This document shows, piece after piece, positions 1 to 6,878 of a stretch of 45,191 bases of DNA (position 1 is its first letter; each line of letters begins with the position of its first letter). Where the stretch lies: NCBI GenBank assembly GCA_948471205.1, contig CAOKRT010000013.1, positions 1 through 45,191 on the forward strand. Reading direction: 5' to 3'. The notes under the pieces were generated by a model that worked only from the letters and a program-made list of their open reading frames with translations, ran no database searches and had not been told where the DNA came from. This DNA is from an uncultured Oscillospiraceae bacterium. GTDB lineage: Bacteria; Bacillota; Clostridia; Oscillospirales; Acutalibacteraceae. The position numbers and the translations under genes were made by a program.

Positions 1-2
1 AC

Positions 3-659
3 TTAAGCAAAGGCTTTTTTGTGAAAAAGGTTTGTGGTTTTATTGAAAAAGGCGGAGGTTCGGCAAGCGGTCAAAACTCGGGAAATCCTGAACCGATATG
101 GTATCCAAAAAATGGGGATGCCAAACGATTTTTAGGAAAACCGGGAGAAATGAAAGAAACTATTGATAAAAACGGAGAAAGGCGTTTAACTAAAATCGGT
201 AAAGACGGAAAGGCTGTTAAAGAACGACATTTTTCAAATCATAAAAGGCCTGATAAACACACAAATCCGCACGATCACGAAATTAATTGGAGCAATGGCT
301 ATCCTAATCCGCAGTCCCCTACAAATTATCCAAATGGGAATATACCCGAATTTAAATCATTGAAAGGAGTATATATGTATACTAAAAATGAACATATTCT
401 TGAATATCCTAATTATAATGACATAGATGATTTTAAGGAAAGTCTTATTTATGGTAAAGAAATTGAAATCAGATGGAAAGGAATTGATTTCACCATTGAA
501 TATGAGCAAGATAGAATCTTTTCAATTTGCGAAGCTTATAAACCCGAAACAGAAAAATCTTTTAAATCAATTGATAAATTACTCGAATTGAAATTAAATA
601 CCGGAGATGTTTTAAAAGATGTAGTTTTACAAGCAGAGATTATGTGGAGAAATATATGA
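3..659 (+). CDS. Partial polymorphic-toxin-like C-terminus running in frame into an immunity-like domain
   Basis: The frame is open to the left edge, so the 5' end lies outside the window; the GTG at 21 has no good ribosome site and is probably not a start. The first ~115 residues are rich in Gly, Pro, Asn and His, with a cluster RHFSNH...HTNPHDHEINW and then NYPNGNIPEFKS, which resembles the small toxin or processing modules at the ends of secreted or phage-derived polymorphic proteins. From residue ~119 the character changes to a compact acidic domain (GKEIEIRWKGIDFTIEY, then a helical end) like small immunity proteins. No stop codon separates the parts, and a Shine-Dalgarno site (AAAGGAG, 363-369) sits just before an internal ATG at 375. 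The barstar-like gene overlaps the end by 4 nt. The exact families were not identified; the toxin/immunity reading is inference. Confidence 0.6.
   Translation, partial: LSKGFFVKKVCGFIEKGGGSASGQNSGNPEPIWYPKNGDAKRFLGKPGEMKETIDKNGERRLTKIGKDGKAVKERHFSNHKRPDKHTNPHDHEINWSNGYPNPQSPTNYPNGNIPEFKSLKGVYMYTKNEHILEYPNYNDIDDFKESLIYGKEIEIRWKGIDFTIEYEQDRIFSICEAYKPETEKSFKSIDKLLELKLNTGDVLKDVVLQAEIMWRNI
375..659 (+). CDS. Possible separately translated immunity-like protein (internal start)
   Basis: This is an internal in-frame start inside the preceding open frame. AAAGGAG at 363-369 lies 5 nt before ATG 375, a much better initiation signal than anything upstream in view. The product would be 94 residues, acidic, with predicted beta strands around EIEIRWKGIDFTIEYEQ and a C-terminal helix, as in small cytoplasmic immunity proteins of polymorphic toxin loci. 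Its stop (657-659) overlaps the start of the barstar-like gene (ATG 656), which suggests translational coupling. It could equally be only the C-terminal half of one long protein. Confidence 0.5.
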   Translation: MYTKNEHILEYPNYNDIDDFKESLIYGKEIEIRWKGIDFTIEYEQDRIFSICEAYKPETEKSFKSIDKLLELKLNTGDVLKDVVLQAEIMWRNI

Positions 660-1066
660 ATACATTATACAAAATGACAACAGAAGAATTTGAAGAAAAG
701 AGAATACTTTATAAATTTAATGATGTAAAATATGTTGTTATGGACGGTAAAGGAATTGAAACCTACGAGCAATATTTTGATAAACTGTGGGATGTCTTTG
801 GATTTAGTGAAATACCTGAGGGTTGGAAAAAGGATTTTCATACAGAAGATGACTTTATGACGGAAATGGATGAATTGACAAAAGACAAGTATGTTTTCGT
901 TATTAAAAATTACAATGAATTTTTAGCTAACGATATTAAGGAGAAAGAAAAAATCGAAGATTATTATGAAAACTACTTGCTGCCATTCTGGGATGAAGAG
1001 GTTGAACGCGTAGTAGTTGAAGGAAAACGCAAGGATTTTGATATTTATCTGGTATCAAATGAATAA
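656..1066 (+). CDS. Barstar-like (barnase inhibitor family) protein
   Basis: A 136-residue protein from ATG 656, preceded by TGGAG at 645-649 and overlapping the previous stop by 4 nt (ATGA); the frame also contains a GTG at 644, but the ATG has the better spacing. The order of elements matches barstar: a first strand YVVMDG, the turn KGIETYEQYFDKLWDVFGF, then a Trp-containing loop, FMTEMDEL, the strand YVFVIKNY, a helical section and a last strand DIYLV. Barstar proteins bind and block secreted barnase-type ribonucleases in the cytoplasm. The upstream partial toxin module is not obviously barnase, so the cognate nuclease may be further upstream, lost, or belong to a competitor. The protein is strongly acidic, as expected. 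Confidence 0.6.
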   Translation: MNTLYKMTTEEFEEKRILYKFNDVKYVVMDGKGIETYEQYFDKLWDVFGFSEIPEGWKKDFHTEDDFMTEMDELTKDKYVFVIKNYNEFLANDIKEKEKIEDYYENYLLPFWDEEVERVVVEGKRKDFDIYLVSNE

Positions 1067-1089
1067 GCGAATTTTTATAGTCTACCCTT

Positions 1090-1441
1090 GACAACAGTAT
1101 GGCTGCAGAAAAGACCATATATGAATTTTTAAGAGATACAAGCACGAAACCGTCTGATTACGATTTGATTTTAACAGGGGATTTGGGCTGACAGGTTCAA
1201 AGCTTTTATATGAGCTCATGGAAAACGAACATGGAATCGATATACGAAATCAGCACAACGACTGCGGCTTAATGATTTATAATCTTGAAGAACAGGATGT
1301 AAACAGCGGTGGTTCCGGCTGCGGCTGTGCAGGCTCGGTTTTATGCTCTCACATTTTAAAGAAAATGCGGAATAATAAGCTTAAAAAGGTACTTTTCACT
1401 GCAACAGGAGCGTTAATGTCTCCAGCGTCAAGCAAGCAGTG
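1090..1441 (+). pseudogene. spoVAD: Remnant of spoVAD (stage V sporulation protein AD), C-terminal third, frameshifted and truncated
   Basis: Translation from 1090 gives DNSMAAEKTIYEF... then SDYDLILTGDLG followed by a stop at 1189-1191. Shifting frame at ~1188 continues the homology (LTGSKLLYELMENEHGID), then HNDCGLMIY, GGSGCGCAGSVLCSHIL, and LFTATGALMSPAS before a stop at 1439-1441. These blocks, in this order, are the conserved C-terminal third of SpoVAD, the thiolase-fold protein of the spore dipicolinate channel. The N-terminal two thirds are absent and the usual tail after GALMSP (IPxIAHGV-like) is missing. There is no start codon or ribosome site at the beginning, so it is a dead fragment. 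An intact copy may exist elsewhere in the genome. Confidence 0.85.
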
Positions 1442-1462
1442 AAATTTTAAGGAGAAAGCAAT

Positions 1463-1750
1463 ATGAAAAAAGAAATATTGGAGCAAATCAGAAAACTGGG
1501 AATAAAAGAATTTGAAAAAATTAGTGATCTTGATTTGCTGGACGGAAGCTATCTGAATTTGGAGGTTGCACTGCCAAGCGGTGAAAAAGTGAAACTGCTG
1601 AAGGATAATAAAAAATATTATGCAAATCAGGCTGAAATAGCGGGTAGTGATAAATGCTGCGGTGTTGCAGCGGACGACAGCTTTATCGCAGTATATCGGT
1701 ATGGATGCGAGGGCAGAGATGCTGATCTGATTTTATTGAAACGGATATAG
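1463..1750 (+). CDS. Small uncharacterised protein (95 aa)
   Basis: ATG 1463 has a good site (AAGGAG at 1450-1455). The N-terminus is an amphipathic helix (EILEQIRKLGIKEFEKI); the rest looks like a small all-beta domain with a Cys pair (DKCCGVAADD) and an ending typical of small immunity or accessory proteins (IAVYRYGCEGRDADLILLKRI). No family was recognised. It lies between the spoVAD remnant and a bidirectional terminator. Its position next to toxin/immunity debris makes an orphan immunity role possible, but nothing in the sequence proves that. Confidence 0.55.
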   Translation: MKKEILEQIRKLGIKEFEKISDLDLLDGSYLNLEVALPSGEKVKLLKDNKKYYANQAEIAGSDKCCGVAADDSFIAVYRYGCEGRDADLILLKRI

Positions 1751-1758
1751 AAATGAAC

Positions 1759-1785
1759 AAAAGGCACGGAAATCCGTGCCTTTTT
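1759..1785. terminator. Bidirectional intrinsic terminator
   Basis: The inverted repeat GGCACGGA / TCCGTGCC (1763-1770 / 1773-1780) is flanked by an A-run and a T-run. It serves the 95-aa gene on plus and the GTPase-NYN gene on minus. Confidence 0.85.
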
Positions 1786-1788
1786 ATA

Positions 1789-4374
1789 TCAGAATGTTTC
1801 GGAAATAATATTCCTGATGTCCTCTTCAGCCTGTTGAATTTCAAAAAGAAATTCTCTTGAAGAAACACGCAGAGCGCCGTTTCCCAAAATAATAAGCTGT
1901 TCCAGCGCATCTGAGGTTACAACCCGCACACGGTGTTTTTTTGCAAGCGTATGCGATGTTTTTTCAATATATAAATCGGCAGTTTCTGCCTGCTTTGTGT
2001 AAACGATACTGATATTATTGATTTTTTCAATCTCACGCATGCTGTGGTTTACTTTATACGCATCAAACACCAGAATAACTTCGCATTTTTTATAGCCCTG
2101 ATAGTTGCACAGAATATTAATCAGCGTGTTTCTGGCGCTTTCAATGCTGTCCTGCGCGATTTTTTTCAGACTGTCCCACGCAAAAATAACATTGTAGCCA
2201 TCTACAAGCAGATATTCCGTGCCGTCATAAGACGGTATATTTTTTCTTTTATACTTTTTATTATCTGTGCTTTCCGTAAAAGTAAAATGGTTTTGCATCG
2301 GTTGTTCCGAATGGCTTTTAATCGGACCATAGGTTTGTTCAAAAATATACATAAGCTCCTTATCAAGTGCAAAAAGATTTTCGGTATTTTTGCCGGAGGA
2401 AAGCGTTTGTTTTATGGAAAAATGTGTATATTCACTTTTAGGTGTGGATAATGCGCTTGGCAGATGCATACGGCTTTTTATTTCATTCCATTTCACCTGA
2501 TAGCCTGCCCCATGAGAACAGAAAACCGAATCACAGGGATTATCCGTATCGCCGTCACAGTCATAGCCGATTTCAGCTATGACTTCTTCTGTGTTATGAC
2601 ATGGTTCATAACCTTTCAGTGTGCACATAAGTTTCCCTGTCCCACGGGTGTACTGCATAAGCTCTTTGGAGTAGTTATACATTGTTGAAACAGGTGCAGA
2701 ACCGTTAATAATTGTACAGTCACCGTTTATTTCCGGCGGATTGAAAGTGCCGCACATTTTTTGAATATCAGCAATTGCTCTGCCGGTGTTTTCTGTTGGT
2801 ACTTCCAATGTAAATTCATATATCGGTTCAAGAAGAACAGACTTCGCACTGCGAAGTCCCTGTCTGACTGCTCTGTAGGTTGCCTGTCGGAAATCTCCGC
2901 CTTCGGTATGCTTATTATGTGCTTTGCCTGATGCAAGAATAATTTCCATGTCTGTAATAGGAGAACCTGTCAGAACCCCGATATGTGTTTTTTCATACAG
3001 ATGATTCAGTATCAGTCTTTGCCAGTTTTTGTCAAGTAAATCTTCTTTACATTCTGTTTTGAATACAAGTCCGCTGTTTCTTTTGGCAGGTTTCAGCAGC
3101 AGGTGAACTTCGGCATAATGTCTGAGCGGCTCAAAATGACCGATACCTTCCACCGTGTCTGCAATGGTTTCTTTATATATAATATTTCCTTTGCCGAAAA
3201 CTGCATGGATTCCGAATCGTTCTGAAATAATGGACTGAAGTATTTCAAGCTGCACATCGCCCATAAGCTGTATATGAATTTCGCTAAGCCGTTCATTCCA
3301 TATGATTTTTAGCTGCGGATCTTCATTTTCAAGAATTTTCAGCTTTTCCAGAGCTGTAAAGATGTCCGAATCATCAATAAGATTTAATTTATATGTCAAC
3401 AGCGGTGCAAGCATTGGCAGGCCGGTGTTTTTTTCAGCGCCAAGTCCGTCTCCGGGCAGTGTAAAGCTAATTCCCGTTACAGCACAGATTGTTCCTGGTT
3501 CTGCTGTTTCTGCTGCGGTAAACCTGTTTCCCGAATAAATGCGTATCTGATTAACCTTTTCGGAATGTTTGTTTTTGTCCGACTGCAGTATATCCTTTAC
3601 TTTAAGCACGCCGCCGGTTATTTTCATAAAGGTTAGCCGCTGTCCTTTTTCTTCGGAAATTTTATATACTTTGGCGGCAAATTCTTTTTTATAGTTCGGC
3701 ATTACAGTGTATTTATCAAGGCATTTCAGAAATGCATGGATGCCTGATAATTTCAGTGCGGAACCAAACATACACGGAAAAATTTTTCTGCTTTTGATTC
3801 TGCTTATAATATCTTCTGTCTTAATCGTTTCGTCTTCATAATAACGGTTCAAAAGCACTTCATCACATACGGCAATATTTTCAAAAAAGTCTTTTATATT
3901 GTCAGAACTGAAATCAATGCATCCGTCGCTGAATTTTGTTTTTAACTGACTGAGCACATTTTTCTTATCCGCACCGTCCAAATCCATTTTATTTATAAAA
4001 ATAAAGCAGGGAATATGATATTTGGAAAGCAGCTTCCAGAGTGTCAGTGTATGGCTTTGAATACCTTCGGCTGCACTGATAACCAAAACGGCATAATCCA
4101 GCACCTGTAATGTACGTTCTGTTTCGGCGGAGAAATCAATATGTCCCGGTGTGTCAAGCAGGGTGAATTCCGTGTTTTCATATTTTAATACGGCCTGTTT
4201 TGAAAAAATGGTTATTCCGCGGCTTCGTTCCAGTGAAAATGTATCCAAAAAGGAATTTTTATGGTCTACTCTTCCCAGTTTGTTTATATTTCCCGATTGA
4301 TATAATAATGCTTCTGAAAGTGTTGTTTTCCCCGAATCAACATGTGCCAGTATACCGATAACAATTTTTTTCAT
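1789..4374 (-). CDS. TetM/EF-G-type translational GTPase fused to a C-terminal YacP/Rae1-like NYN nuclease domain
   Basis: An 861-residue protein. Residues 1-~640 follow the Tet(M)/Tet(O) ribosomal protection and EF-G layout: G1 AHVDSGKTT (10-18), G2 RGIT (Thr55), G3 DTPGH (74-78), G4 NKMD (128-131), G5 GSALK (204-208), then beta-barrel, domain III/V and domain IV-like parts. A low-complexity linker (~640-720) leads to an NYN domain starting with YLLVDGYNVI (721 on), with acidic candidates Asp725, Asp771, Asp800 and Asp822. That domain matches YacP/Rae1, known in Bacillus subtilis as an endoribonuclease cutting mRNA in the ribosomal A site. Such GTPases enter the same site, so the fusion suggests a ribosome-directed nuclease (inference). 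ATG 4374 is preferred to GTG 4380. Tetracycline resistance should not be assumed. The gene is monocistronic with its own promoter and terminator. Confidence 0.88.
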   Translation of the reverse strand: MKKIVIGILAHVDSGKTTLSEALLYQSGNINKLGRVDHKNSFLDTFSLERSRGITIFSKQAVLKYENTEFTLLDTPGHIDFSAETERTLQVLDYAVLVISAAEGIQSHTLTLWKLLSKYHIPCFIFINKMDLDGADKKNVLSQLKTKFSDGCIDFSSDNIKDFFENIAVCDEVLLNRYYEDETIKTEDIISRIKSRKIFPCMFGSALKLSGIHAFLKCLDKYTVMPNYKKEFAAKVYKISEEKGQRLTFMKITGGVLKVKDILQSDKNKHSEKVNQIRIYSGNRFTAAETAEPGTICAVTGISFTLPGDGLGAEKNTGLPMLAPLLTYKLNLIDDSDIFTALEKLKILENEDPQLKIIWNERLSEIHIQLMGDVQLEILQSIISERFGIHAVFGKGNIIYKETIADTVEGIGHFEPLRHYAEVHLLLKPAKRNSGLVFKTECKEDLLDKNWQRLILNHLYEKTHIGVLTGSPITDMEIILASGKAHNKHTEGGDFRQATYRAVRQGLRSAKSVLLEPIYEFTLEVPTENTGRAIADIQKMCGTFNPPEINGDCTIINGSAPVSTMYNYSKELMQYTRGTGKLMCTLKGYEPCHNTEEVIAEIGYDCDGDTDNPCDSVFCSHGAGYQVKWNEIKSRMHLPSALSTPKSEYTHFSIKQTLSSGKNTENLFALDKELMYIFEQTYGPIKSHSEQPMQNHFTFTESTDNKKYKRKNIPSYDGTEYLLVDGYNVIFAWDSLKKIAQDSIESARNTLINILCNYQGYKKCEVILVFDAYKVNHSMREIEKINNISIVYTKQAETADLYIEKTSHTLAKKHRVRVVTSDALEQLIILGNGALRVSSREFLFEIQQAEEDIRNIISETF

Positions 4375-4404
4375 TTTCACACCACGCTTTAACTTATTTT
4401 CTAT

Positions 4405-4433
4405 ATGATACCATATAATCCGGTTCGTGTAAA
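4405..4433 (-). promoter_or_regulatory. Sigma-A-type promoter of the GTPase-NYN gene
   Basis: On minus, -35 TTTACA (4433-4428), a 17-nt spacer and -10 TATCAT (4410-4405). The 5' leader would be only about 25 nt, so there is no room for a tet(M)-type attenuating leader peptide. Confidence 0.6.
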
Positions 4434-4517
4434 TTGCCGCGGATTTATAATGGGCTGTTATCGTAATGATTCTGTTACAAAAGGCTGTATTAAAAAATCA
4501 ACTTTTTTAAGACAAAA

Positions 4518-4540
4518 AAAGGCAGGTGTAAACCTGCCTT
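4518..4540 (-). terminator. Intrinsic terminator of spoVAE
   Basis: The stem AAAGGCAGGT / ACCTGCCTTT is followed on the minus strand by seven T residues. It lies just after the spoVAE stop codon. Confidence 0.85.
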
Positions 4541-4550
4541 TCTGTTTGCT

Positions 4551-4904
4551 TTATTTATCCTTTGGTCTTGCAATAAGAGAAACAATAAGCCCTGAAAGAA
4601 CCGCTACGGTTACACCGCCGGCACATGCGGAAAGCCCGCCTGTAATGACGCCGATAAAGCCGTCTTTCTGAATGGCCTCTTTCACTCCGTTGGCAAGTGA
4701 GTTGCCGAACCCTGTAAGCGGAATGGTTGCGCCCGCACCTGCGAAATCCACAAGTTTATCGTACCAGCCGAAGGCGCCGAGCAGAACGCCCAGGCAAACG
4801 AAAAGTACAAGTATTCTTGCGGGAGTCATTTTTGTTAAATCAATCAGAAGCTGACCGACAACACAGATTAATCCGCCTATTAAAAAAGCATATAAAAAAA
4901 TCAT
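4551..4904 (-). CDS. spoVAE: Stage V sporulation protein AE
   Basis: A 117-residue integral membrane protein of the SpoVA complex, which moves Ca-dipicolinate across the inner forespore membrane. The family signature is clear: N-terminal FLIGGLICVVGQLLIDLT, the centre FAGAGATIPLTGFGNSLANG, and the C-terminal LSACAGGVTVAVLSGLIVS. The length is normal for the short SpoVAE form. In Bacilli and most Clostridia it directly follows spoVAC and spoVAD; here it follows a solo ABC ATPase on the minus strand, spoVAC lies 0.9 kb away in the other direction, and spoVAD is only a remnant at 1090-1441. Its ribosome site (AGGTGA) lies inside the 3' arm of a strong hairpin (4908-4946). Confidence 0.93.
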   Translation of the reverse strand: MIFLYAFLIGGLICVVGQLLIDLTKMTPARILVLFVCLGVLLGAFGWYDKLVDFAGAGATIPLTGFGNSLANGVKEAIQKDGFIGVITGGLSACAGGVTVAVLSGLIVSLIARPKDK

Positions 4905-4907
4905 AAA

Positions 4908-4946
4908 AAATCACCTGCTATATTTTTTACATATAACAGGTGATTT
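4908..4946 (-). terminator. Terminator hairpin overlapping the spoVAE ribosome-binding site
   Basis: On minus, two 15-nt arms (4946-4932 and 4922-4908) pair fully apart from one G-U wobble, followed by six T residues that abut the spoVAE ATG at 4904. It looks like the intrinsic terminator of the upstream ABC ATPase gene, but its second arm carries AGGTGA, the only plausible Shine-Dalgarno site of spoVAE. Read on the plus strand it is also followed by a T-rich run. Confidence 0.75.
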
Positions 4947-4964
4947 ATTCTTTTTTATTTAAAA

Positions 4965-5711
4965 TCAGCCTTCGTCAATCGGCTTTTTGTTGTCTTTCTT
5001 CGATTCTCTGCCGTATTTTTCCTCAAATCCCGGATTAATATAGTCTTCAACAATTCTGCCGTCTCTTATACGGATAACACGTTCAGCCTGTTCTGCTATT
5101 TCATTATCATGGGTAATAATAATAACTGTTCTTCCCTCATCTTTCAGATTGTGAAGAATCTGCATAACATCTTTTGTGGAACGTGTGTCAAGATTTCCGG
5201 TAGGTTCATCCGCAAGAATTACGGGCGGAGCAGCCGCTATTGCGCGGGCAACGGCTACACGCTGCTGCTGACCGCCTGAAAGAGCGGCTGGCAAATGATG
5301 CATTCGTTTTTCAAGACCAACCTTTTTTAATGCGGCTTCTGAAATTTCTCTTCTTTCGTTTTTGGGAATTCCTCTGTAAACAAGCGGAAGCTCCACATTT
5401 TCAATGGCATTCAGCGAAGCAATTAAATTGAAGCCCTGAAAAATAAATCCGATTTCTTCATTTCTTATTTCGCTAAGCTGGTCATCCGTTAAGTCATCAA
5501 GCAGTGTGCCGTTTATGTAATATTCACCGCTTGTGGGTGTATCCAGCAGACCAAGCATATTCATAAGCGTGGATTTACCTGAACCCGACTGACCGATGAT
5601 TGCAACAAATTCGCCTTCGTCAATTGTAAGCGAAATGCCGTCAAGCGCATTAACCTGGTTTTCACCGGGATTATAAATTTTATAAACATCTCTTACATCA
5701 ATAAGGTGCAT
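4965..5711 (-). CDS. LolD/MacB/FtsE-type ABC transporter ATPase (solo)
   Basis: A 248-residue nucleotide-binding subunit. Walker A is GQSGSGKST (~39-47), followed by the Q-loop FIFQGFNL, the signature LSGGQQQR, Walker [13 protein letters not shown] and the switch His in ITHD. This subfamily partners FtsX/MacB-type permeases in export of lipoproteins or peptides, or in mechanotransmission. No permease gene is next to it, so the partner is elsewhere. The last ~25 residues are a charged Lys/Glu tail. The ribosome site AAAGGAA lies 10 nt before ATG 5711. It has its own strong promoter and ends at the hairpin before spoVAE. Confidence 0.9.
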   Translation of the reverse strand: MHLIDVRDVYKIYNPGENQVNALDGISLTIDEGEFVAIIGQSGSGKSTLMNMLGLLDTPTSGEYYINGTLLDDLTDDQLSEIRNEEIGFIFQGFNLIASLNAIENVELPLVYRGIPKNERREISEAALKKVGLEKRMHHLPAALSGGQQQRVAVARAIAAAPPVILADEPTGNLDTRSTKDVMQILHNLKDEGRTVIIITHDNEIAEQAERVIRIRDGRIVEDYINPGFEEKYGRESKKDNKKPIDEG

Positions 5712-5744
5712 AACAATCTGTTCCTTTACAAAGTGTATATTTTT

Positions 5745-5773
5745 ATATTACAAACAATTATATAATTTGTCAA
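5745..5773 (-). promoter_or_regulatory. Strong sigma-A promoter of the solo ABC ATPase
   Basis: On minus, perfect -35 TTGACA (5773-5768), a 17-nt spacer and -10 TAATAT (5750-5745), about 35 nt before the ATG. It is divergent from spoVAC. Confidence 0.8.
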
Positions 5774-5829
5774 GAGATTTGTATAATTGTTAAGATATAT
5801 TAAATAATACTTAATGAGGTGTTAATAAA

Positions 5830-6273
5830 ATGAGTATAAGCAAAGATGAATACAGCAAAATGGCAGATAAGGCAAGCCCGAATTCTCCTATTATATTAAA
5901 TTGTGTAAAAGCATTTATTTTCGGAGGTTTGATATGCACATTCGGACAGCTTCTTAATACCGTTTTTTTAAATGCAGGCTTAAATGAAAAAGAAATAAAA
6001 ACAGCAACGCCGTGTTTGATTATTATTATAACCGCAATTTTAACGGGTATCGGCGTGTTTGACAAAATTGCACGCCATGCAGGTGCAGGCACGATTGTTC
6101 CGATAACGGGTTTTGCAAATTCCGTTGTTTCGCCGGCGCTTGAATTCAAGCATGAAGGAATGGTTCTCGGCACTGCGGCACAGATGTTTTCCATTGCAGG
6201 TCCTGTAATTGTTTACGGTGTGGGAAGCTCGGTTTTATACGGAATCATTATATATATTTTCCATCTTTATTAA
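5830..6273 (+). CDS. spoVAC: Stage V sporulation protein AC
   Basis: A 147-residue membrane protein. Hallmarks: the N-terminal SPNSPIILNCVKAFIFGG segment, GGLICTFGQLL, a helix around LIIIITAILTGIGVFDKIA, the shared SpoVAC/AE motif HAGAGTIVPITGFANSV, and a hydrophobic C-terminus. Length is normal. SpoVAC acts in the inner forespore membrane as a mechanosensitive channel component for dipicolinate passage. TGAGGTG at 5813-5819 precedes ATG 5830. The gene stands alone, with no spoVAD or spoVAE behind it; the next gene is an SCP2-like protein with its own ribosome site. I could not identify a convincing sigma-G promoter, though the upstream region is very AT-rich. Confidence 0.93.
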   Translation: MSISKDEYSKMADKASPNSPIILNCVKAFIFGGLICTFGQLLNTVFLNAGLNEKEIKTATPCLIIIITAILTGIGVFDKIARHAGAGTIVPITGFANSVVSPALEFKHEGMVLGTAAQMFSIAGPVIVYGVGSSVLYGIIIYIFHLY

Positions 6274-6370
6274 CTTTTAATAAAATCATCGTGATTTGAC
6301 AATAAATTGTTGAATATGAATTTGATATATGATACTATAATAATATATTAAATTTTTGGAGGAATTTATT

Positions 6371-6706
6371 GTGGGAATGACATATGAATCAATTGTTGAA
6401 ACAGTCAGAAATAAATTTAAAACCGTTGATGTAAGCTCTGTTCCGGGCACACTTGCATATCAGTTTAATATTGAAGGAAAAGTCAGCGGCATATTTTATG
6501 TTGAAATTAAGGACGGTCAGGTTCATGTTGAGCCTTATGAGTATTATGACCGCAATGCAATCCTGATTCTGAACGGAACAAATCTGATTAAGCTTATCAA
6601 TGGCAAGCTGGATCCTGTAATTGCATTTACAACCGGAAAGCTTAAAGTAGAGGGCGATATCAATGCTGCGCTGGAATTAACCAAATTTTTAAAGCAGGCA
6701 AAATAA
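6371..6706 (+). CDS. SCP2 sterol-binding-domain family protein
   Basis: A 111-residue cytosolic protein. The pattern AYQFNIEGKVSGIFYVEIKDGQVHVEPYEY, a short loop, LIKLINGKLDPVIAFTTGKLKVEGD and a final helix is that of the bacterial SCP2 (sterol carrier protein 2) fold, which binds lipids or acyl groups; the ligand in clostridia is unknown. The start is set at GTG 6371 because GGAGGA (6358-6363) sits 7 nt upstream; ATG 6377 is the alternative. The earlier TTG at 6356 overlaps the ribosome site and is rejected. The upstream region is AT-rich and contains TTGACA at 6296-6301, but no well-spaced -10 goes with it. Confidence 0.8.
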   Translation: MGMTYESIVETVRNKFKTVDVSSVPGTLAYQFNIEGKVSGIFYVEIKDGQVHVEPYEYYDRNAILILNGTNLIKLINGKLDPVIAFTTGKLKVEGDINAALELTKFLKQAK

Positions 6707-6718
6707 GTTTATATCCGA

Positions 6719-6754
6719 AAGCCGTGGGATTTATTATCCTTCGGCTTATTTTTT
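6719..6754 (+). terminator. Intrinsic terminator after the SCP2-like gene
   Basis: The stem AAGCCG-(T)-GGGAT / ATCCT-(T)-CGGCTT has one T/T mismatch and a 5-nt loop, and is followed by a run of seven T. Confidence 0.85.
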
Positions 6755-6816
6755 TGTTAAAAGCTATATTTTCTTCAGCGTGTATTTTACATATTTTACA
6801 ATAATTTCAAATTTGC

Positions 6817-6845
6817 TTGTATTAAGCATATATTTAATATATAAT
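6817..6845 (+). promoter_or_regulatory. Promoter of the GH3 gene
   Basis: -35 TTGTAT (6817-6822), a 17-nt spacer and perfect -10 TATAAT (6840-6845), about 34 nt before the start codon. Confidence 0.6.
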
Positions 6846-6878
6846 AATGAGGATGTGAATAACATGGAGGAAAAATTT

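Noticed and set aside
1789-4374. Annotation as a tetracycline resistance gene
   Set aside because: Only the general GTPase layout is shared with Tet(M); the NYN fusion and lack of a leader peptide argue against assuming resistance.
4405-4671. Plus-strand open frame overlapping spoVAE and its terminator
   Set aside because: It lies antisense to the clear spoVAE gene, has no ribosome site and runs through a terminator hairpin.
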